Origin: Streptomyces aureus
GTDB lineage: Bacteria; Actinomycetota; Actinomycetes; Streptomycetales; Streptomycetaceae
Direction: 5' to 3'
DNA length: 64,000 nucleotides
NCBI RefSeq assembly: GCF_000725495.1
Contig: NZ_JNZD01000013.1
Coordinates: 248,001-312,000 of the forward strand
Part shown: one piece after another, positions 61,009 to 64,000 of the stretch
Position numbering within the stretch: position 1 is the stretch's first letter
Layout: each line of letters opens with the position of its first letter
Notes under the pieces: generated by a model
Seen by the model: the letters and a program-made list of their open reading frames with translations, nothing else
The model's database searches: none
What the model was told of the DNA's origin: nothing
Position numbers and translations under genes: made by a program

Positions 61009-61956
61009 CTACAGGTTGGTGAGGTCGACAGGGATACGCGGCTCGCAGCCGTCGCGCAGGACGGTGGCCTCGATGAGCCCGTACGGCCGATCGGCGGCGA
61101 AGTAGACCTCGTTGTCGTTCTCGAGGCCGAACGGTGTCAGGTCGACCAGGAAGTGGTGCTTGTTCGGGAGCGAGAAGCGGACCTCGTCGATCTCGTCGCG
61201 GTGGTCGATGATCCGCGCGCCCATCTGGTAGAGCGTCTGCTGGAGCGAGAGGGAGTAGGTGTCCGCGAAGGCCTGGAGCATGTGCTTCCTGACCTGTTCG
61301 TAGGACGTGTCCCAGGCGGGCATCGGCTGGTCGTCGCCGGTCCAGTTGAAGCGCCAGCGGCTGGAGACCTGGGTCGCGAGGATGCGGTCGTGGGCCTCGG
61401 GGAGCGTCGTGTACCGGTCCTTGACGTAGCCCCAGAACTCGGAGTCCGTCGAGTTCATCACGACGAGGTCCTTCAGGCCCGAGACGACCTCCCACGCCTC
61501 GCCGTCGTAGGTGATCTGGGTGACCCGGGTCTCCTGGCCCTTGCGGACGAAGGAGTGCCGCGGCTCGTCCTCGCCGGGGGCGCGGGCCCCGGCGTCCGGG
61601 ACCTCGATGCGTTCCCAGGCGTACTCCTCGATGCGGATGCGGGCCCGCTCGATCGGCTCCTGGCTGGTCACGAAGTGCCGGGCGAGGTGGACGCCGAACT
61701 GCTCGGCGGACTCGATGCCGTGTTCCTTGGCGAAGGCGTACACCGTGTTCTTGGTGGTGTCGGTCGGCAGGACGTTGGCGTTGGAGCCGGAGAGGTGGAC
61801 CTCCTCCATGTCGCCGCTCAGCGCGACGGACACGTTCAGGTCCTTGATGTGGTGGGTGGCGCCGTCGCGGGTGATCCTGACGACGCGGTTCTCGGCCTTG
61901 CCGTACTGGTTCTGGCCCAGGAGCACCGGGCGGCCCTTGCGGGAGGGGTCGGTCAT
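61009..61956 (-). CDS. Urate oxidase (uricase)
   Basis: The 315-residue protein from ATG 61956 contains uricase motifs: GQNQYGKAENRVVRI with the catalytic lysine of the first half, LPTDTTKNTVYAFAKEHGI with the catalytic threonine, VLVVMNSTDSEFWG-type DLVVMNSTDSEFWGYV, and ISHHRHxF-like SLPNKHHFLVDLTPFG. It oxidises urate to 5-hydroxyisourate with O2 and no cofactor. It follows the HIU hydrolase gene by five nt in an operon with it and the OHCU decarboxylase, so all three steps to S-allantoin are encoded together. Confidence 0.96.
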   Translation of the reverse strand: MTDPSRKGRPVLLGQNQYGKAENRVVRITRDGATHHIKDLNVSVALSGDMEEVHLSGSNANVLPTDTTKNTVYAFAKEHGIESAEQFGVHLARHFVTSQEPIERARIRIEEYAWERIEVPDAGARAPGEDEPRHSFVRKGQETRVTQITYDGEAWEVVSGLKDLVVMNSTDSEFWGYVKDRYTTLPEAHDRILATQVSSRWRFNWTGDDQPMPAWDTSYEQVRKHMLQAFADTYSLSLQQTLYQMGARIIDHRDEIDEVRFSLPNKHHFLVDLTPFGLENDNEVYFAADRPYGLIEATVLRDGCEPRIPVDLTNL

Positions 61957-61961
61957 GTCTG

Positions 61962-62369
61962 CTAGCTCCCTCGGTAAACGGAGTAGCCGAACGGGTTGAG
62001 CAGCAGCGGTACGTGGTAGTGCTCGCCCGGCCTGACGGCGAAGGTGACGGTCACCTCGGGGAAGAACGTCTCGCTGTCCCGATTCGCGGGGGCGTCCTGC
62101 TGCGCATCGGCTCGCTGTGGCGTTGTCGCCGGGTCCTGCTCGAAGTACCGCTCGACCTCGAAGTCGAGCCGTACGTGGGTCGTGCCCTCCGGCAGCGCCG
62201 GAAGGTCCTTGCACCGGCCGTCCGCGTCGGTCGCGGATCCGCCGAGTGCCTGCCAGTCGCCGTCGCGTCCCGCGCGGGCGGCGAGCCGGACGGCGACGCC
62301 TCGGGCGGGGCTGCCCACGCTGGTGTCCAGGATGTGGGTGGACACGGAGGCCGTGGTGTCGGTGCTCAT
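61962..62369 (-). CDS. 5-hydroxyisourate hydrolase (transthyretin-like)
   Basis: The 135-residue protein from ATG 62369 has SVSTHILDTSVGSPARGVAV at the N-terminus (catalytic histidine region), a central ETFFPEVTVTF, GEHYHVPLLLNPFGYSVYRG and the signature YRGS C-terminus. It hydrolyses 5-hydroxyisourate to OHCU, the second step after uricase. The loop EQDPATTPQRADAQQDAPAN is somewhat longer than usual. It ends five nt before the uricase start and begins 52 nt after the OHCU decarboxylase gene, so it is the middle gene of the operon. Confidence 0.95.
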   Translation of the reverse strand: MSTDTTASVSTHILDTSVGSPARGVAVRLAARAGRDGDWQALGGSATDADGRCKDLPALPEGTTHVRLDFEVERYFEQDPATTPQRADAQQDAPANRDSETFFPEVTVTFAVRPGEHYHVPLLLNPFGYSVYRGS

Positions 62370-62421
62370 GCCTCTTCTTCCTGTACGGGGCGGCCGGCGG
62401 TCACGTCCTGCGCGGTGACCG

Positions 62422-62952
62422 TCAGCCTCCTTCGGTGCCGGGCGGCTCGTCCCGTACGAGGGTGGCGAGCCGGATGCGGTTGATCTTCCCCAGTTCGACG
62501 CGGACGATCGCGCGCTCCCGCTCGGCGGTGTGGCCGAGCCGCTCCCTGACCGCGTCGCGCATCTGCTCGCCGGTCCGGCCGGTGGCGCAGATGAGGAAGA
62601 CATGGCCGAACCGCTCCTGGTAGGCCAGGTTCAGTTCGAGCATCTCCTCCTTGAGCTCCGCGGAGGCGCCGGCCATCCCGCGCTGTTCGCGGGAGGAGGT
62701 CGGGTCCCCGGGCTTCGGCCGTCCGATGGGCGGGTGCCCCGCCATCGCCTCCGTCAGGTCGGCGGTGGTGAGGTCCGCCATGGCGGCGTCGCTCTCGGCG
62801 TACAGGTCGTCGGCGCCGGCGTAGGGGCGGGCGGCGAGCAGCCGCTCGCCCCAGGCACGGGAGGCGCACACGTCGTGGAGGACGGCACGGGCCGCGCCCT
62901 CCTCCAGGGCGTTGAAGCGGGCGAGGCCGCCGGATGCCGTGCTCGACGTCAT
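62422..62952 (-). CDS. 2-oxo-4-hydroxy-4-carboxy-5-ureidoimidazoline (OHCU) decarboxylase
   Basis: The 176-residue protein from ATG 62952 contains FNALEEGAARAVLHDVCASR, the active-site AMAGHPPIGRP with its catalytic histidine, LNLAYQERFGHVFLICATGR with the conserved FG and arginine, and the C-terminal EL(G)KINRIRLATLV. It decarboxylates OHCU to S-allantoin, ending the urate branch. It is first in the uricase operon (62952-61009). The operator-like palindrome at 63017-63033 lies 65 bp upstream. A GTG-rich region between it and the HIU hydrolase is non-coding. Confidence 0.94.
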   Translation of the reverse strand: MTSSTASGGLARFNALEEGAARAVLHDVCASRAWGERLLAARPYAGADDLYAESDAAMADLTTADLTEAMAGHPPIGRPKPGDPTSSREQRGMAGASAELKEEMLELNLAYQERFGHVFLICATGRTGEQMRDAVRERLGHTAERERAIVRVELGKINRIRLATLVRDEPPGTEGG

Positions 62953-63016
62953 GGGGAGCCTCCGTGGCCTTGTGCTGGACGGGCTGCGCACAGCTAACGC
63001 CCCCGGCGGCAACCGC

Positions 63017-63033
63017 GTCAACACTTTGTTGAA
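63017..63033. promoter_or_regulatory. Purine-regulon operator GTCAAC-N5-GTTGAA upstream of the uricase operon
   Basis: GTCAACACTTTGTTGAA has the TCAAC-N5-GTTGA arms of the site at 34125-34141 upstream of allantoinase. It lies 65 bp before the first gene of the urate operon, where a repressor or activator would act. Confidence 0.6.
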
Positions 63034-63072
63034 AACTTCGGGTTACGAGAGGTGACGGAAACGGCTGCGCGG

Positions 63073-63390
63073 TCATTCCGGATGGGGGGGGACGGGTGAC
63101 GACGCGGACGACGGACGGTGGGCGGCGGGCGGCGGGCGACGGGCGGCGGGCGGCGGGCGGCGCCGGACGGAACCCCGTATCCCCAGGCTCACCCGCGCGG
63201 CACGGGAGTCGCCTTCGCGATGCGGGCGGTGCTGGACCGAGACCATCATGTCCCCGCCGCACGACAGCAGCACCCCGGGCACCGGCCGCCAGGTCGGGCA
63301 CCCCCACGGCCGAGAGGTCGGGCGTACCGGCGTCCACCCGTCACCGACCCAAGTCGGCTGGTCACGCGCCCGACGGACGAACCCGTCCAC
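63073..63390 (-). CDS. Candidate small protein of unknown function
   Basis: A minus-strand frame from GTG 63390, with GAGAGG six nt upstream, encodes 105 residues (VDGFVRRARDQPTWVGDGWT, RPWGCPTWRPVPGVLLSCGG, DMMVSVQHRPHREGDSRAA). Third codon positions in the first ~75 codons are about 85 % G or C and the composition is not repetitive, which favours a real gene. The last ~30 codons run through a heptamer array and are Arg/Pro/Ala monotony. No family is recognised. It is divergent from the lipoprotein gene at 63488. Confidence 0.4.
   Translation of the reverse strand: MDGFVRRARDQPTWVGDGWTPVRPTSRPWGCPTWRPVPGVLLSCGGDMMVSVQHRPHREGDSRAARVSLGIRGSVRRRPPPAARRPPPAAHRPSSASSPVPPHPE
63123..63164. repeat. 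Heptanucleotide array (CGGCGGG)5-6
   Basis: Five CGGCGGG copies (one with CGACGGG) and a partial sixth lie at the 3' end of the small candidate gene. It is the third seven-base array within 10 kb. Confidence 0.85.
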
Positions 63391-63487
63391 CTGAGCCCTC
63401 TCGAAGATCACGCACCCGCGACGCTGCCCTATGCTCGCCTCTTTGCGGGGCGGTGGCCGCCCCGCCGGTCTTCGGAGGGGTGCGGAC

Positions 63488-64000
63488 ATGCAGGGGTTGT
63501 CCCGGTGGTTCAGGCTGAGATGGTCGGCGTTGCCCGGAGTGCTGCGCACACGCCGGGCCGCTCTCGGCGCGGGACTGATGGGCCTGACCGTCGTGGGAGT
63601 CGCGGGATTCTGCCTGTGGCCGTCCGACGACGGAGGCGAGTTGCCCACGGCGCGGGTGTACCGGGACGTGGACGCCTGCCTGCTCACCGACAGCCACGGA
63701 GTCACGCCGGGCGTCGCGGCGGCACCGGTGTGGGCCGGCATGCAGGACGCCTCCCGGGCGACCAAGGTGCGGGTCAGCTTCCTGTCGGCGACGGGGCCGG
63801 AGACCCGGGCGAACGTCGAGCCGTTCGTCAACTCCCTGGTGCAGGAACACTGTTCGGTGGTGGTGGCCGTCGGCGCGACACAGGTGCAGGCGGTGCGGGC
63901 GGTGGCACCGCACCAGAAGGACGTGCGCTTCGTCGTCGTGGGGGGCGGGTCGGGAGCGGCCAACGTCTCGGTGGTGAAGGAGGGCAGCCGACCGGAGGTA
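63488..64000 (+). CDS. BMP-family (type 1 periplasmic-binding) membrane-anchored protein, N-terminal part
   Basis: ATG at 63488 follows GGAGG by nine nt and the frame is open to the last base (171 codons). After a basic start (MQGLSRWFRLRWSALPGVLR) comes one transmembrane helix (ALGAGLMGLTVVGVAGFCLW), then an extracytoplasmic domain. That domain reads DVDACLLTDSHGVTPGVAAA, VWAGMQDASRATKVRVSFL, CSVVVAVGATQVQAVRAVA and KDVRFVVVGGG. These strands follow the BMP/nucleoside-binding-protein fold, which in related systems binds nucleosides or autoinducers. The start anchors rather than lipidates the protein. The rest is outside the window, so a role in purine uptake next to the urate genes is only suggestive. 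Confidence 0.8.
   Translation, partial: MQGLSRWFRLRWSALPGVLRTRRAALGAGLMGLTVVGVAGFCLWPSDDGGELPTARVYRDVDACLLTDSHGVTPGVAAAPVWAGMQDASRATKVRVSFLSATGPETRANVEPFVNSLVQEHCSVVVAVGATQVQAVRAVAPHQKDVRFVVVGGGSGAANVSVVKEGSRPEV

Overview
The window is Streptomyces chromosomal DNA, probably from outside the most conserved core. Base composition is very GC-rich, third codon positions are almost all G or C, and GTG starts and ATGA/GTGA gene overlaps are common. The protein repertoire is also typical: SWIM/SNF2 pair, GntR-UTRA and IclR regulators, NarL-type two-component systems, GH46 chitosanase, RNase Sa-type secreted ribonuclease. About 55 genes are supported. I saw no tRNA, rRNA, CRISPR array, transposase or replication origin.

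Layout. (1) 1-7222, minus strand: an unusual biosynthetic locus. An indigoidine-synthase-like NRPS (A with inserted oxidase domain, T, TE) carries a PptA-like tautomerase domain fused to its C-terminus. It is followed by a serine O-acetyltransferase and the start of an ATP-grasp ligase that leaves the window. An MFS exporter lies upstream across a 0.9-kb GC-poor gap. (2) 7543-13238: SNF2 helicase and SWIM zinc-finger protein. (3) 13470-20335: a sugar-ABC transporter locus with ROK kinase, GntR-UTRA regulator, perfect operator palindrome and a divergent, possibly leaderless, Gfo/Idh-type dehydrogenase. (4) 20381-28339: zinc-ribbon protein, cytochrome P450, a two-component pair separated by a 62-bp tandem array, secreted RNase, DHFR-like reductase, AIM24 protein and a frameshifted RTX-type protein whose stop codon lies in a MITE-like palindrome. 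(5) 28788-31225: SPFH protein, a cobalamin riboswitch controlling a (2Fe-2S) ferredoxin-like protein, and an SDR. (6) 31558-43155: allantoicase, allantoinase, IclR regulator, an ABC/two-component module, MobA-like transferase and malate synthase. (7) 43198-50666: SelT/W-type and HipA-like genes, two divergent NIS siderophore synthetases, a VWA secreted/membrane pair and an HxlR regulator. (8) 50751-57337: aminotransferase, phosphatase, thioesterase, HxlR/DHA2 exporter pair and chitosanase with a CsnR-like operator. (9) 57514-62952: purine permease, 8-oxoguanine deaminase, uricase, HIU hydrolase and OHCU decarboxylase. A small candidate gene and a truncated BMP-type lipoprotein gene end the window.

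How it works together. Regions 6 and 9 together encode import of purine bases, urate to allantoin to ureidoglycolate breakdown, and assimilation of the resulting glyoxylate by malate synthase. Three of their promoters carry a related palindrome (TCAAC-N5-RTTGA), and two of these have a second palindrome type (TTCC-N7-GGAA) directly beside it. This suggests one regulon, probably under the local IclR/AllR-like protein.

The window is also rich in short tandem repeats (more than a dozen arrays). Two of them duplicate the 3' end and stop codon of the neighbouring regulator gene.
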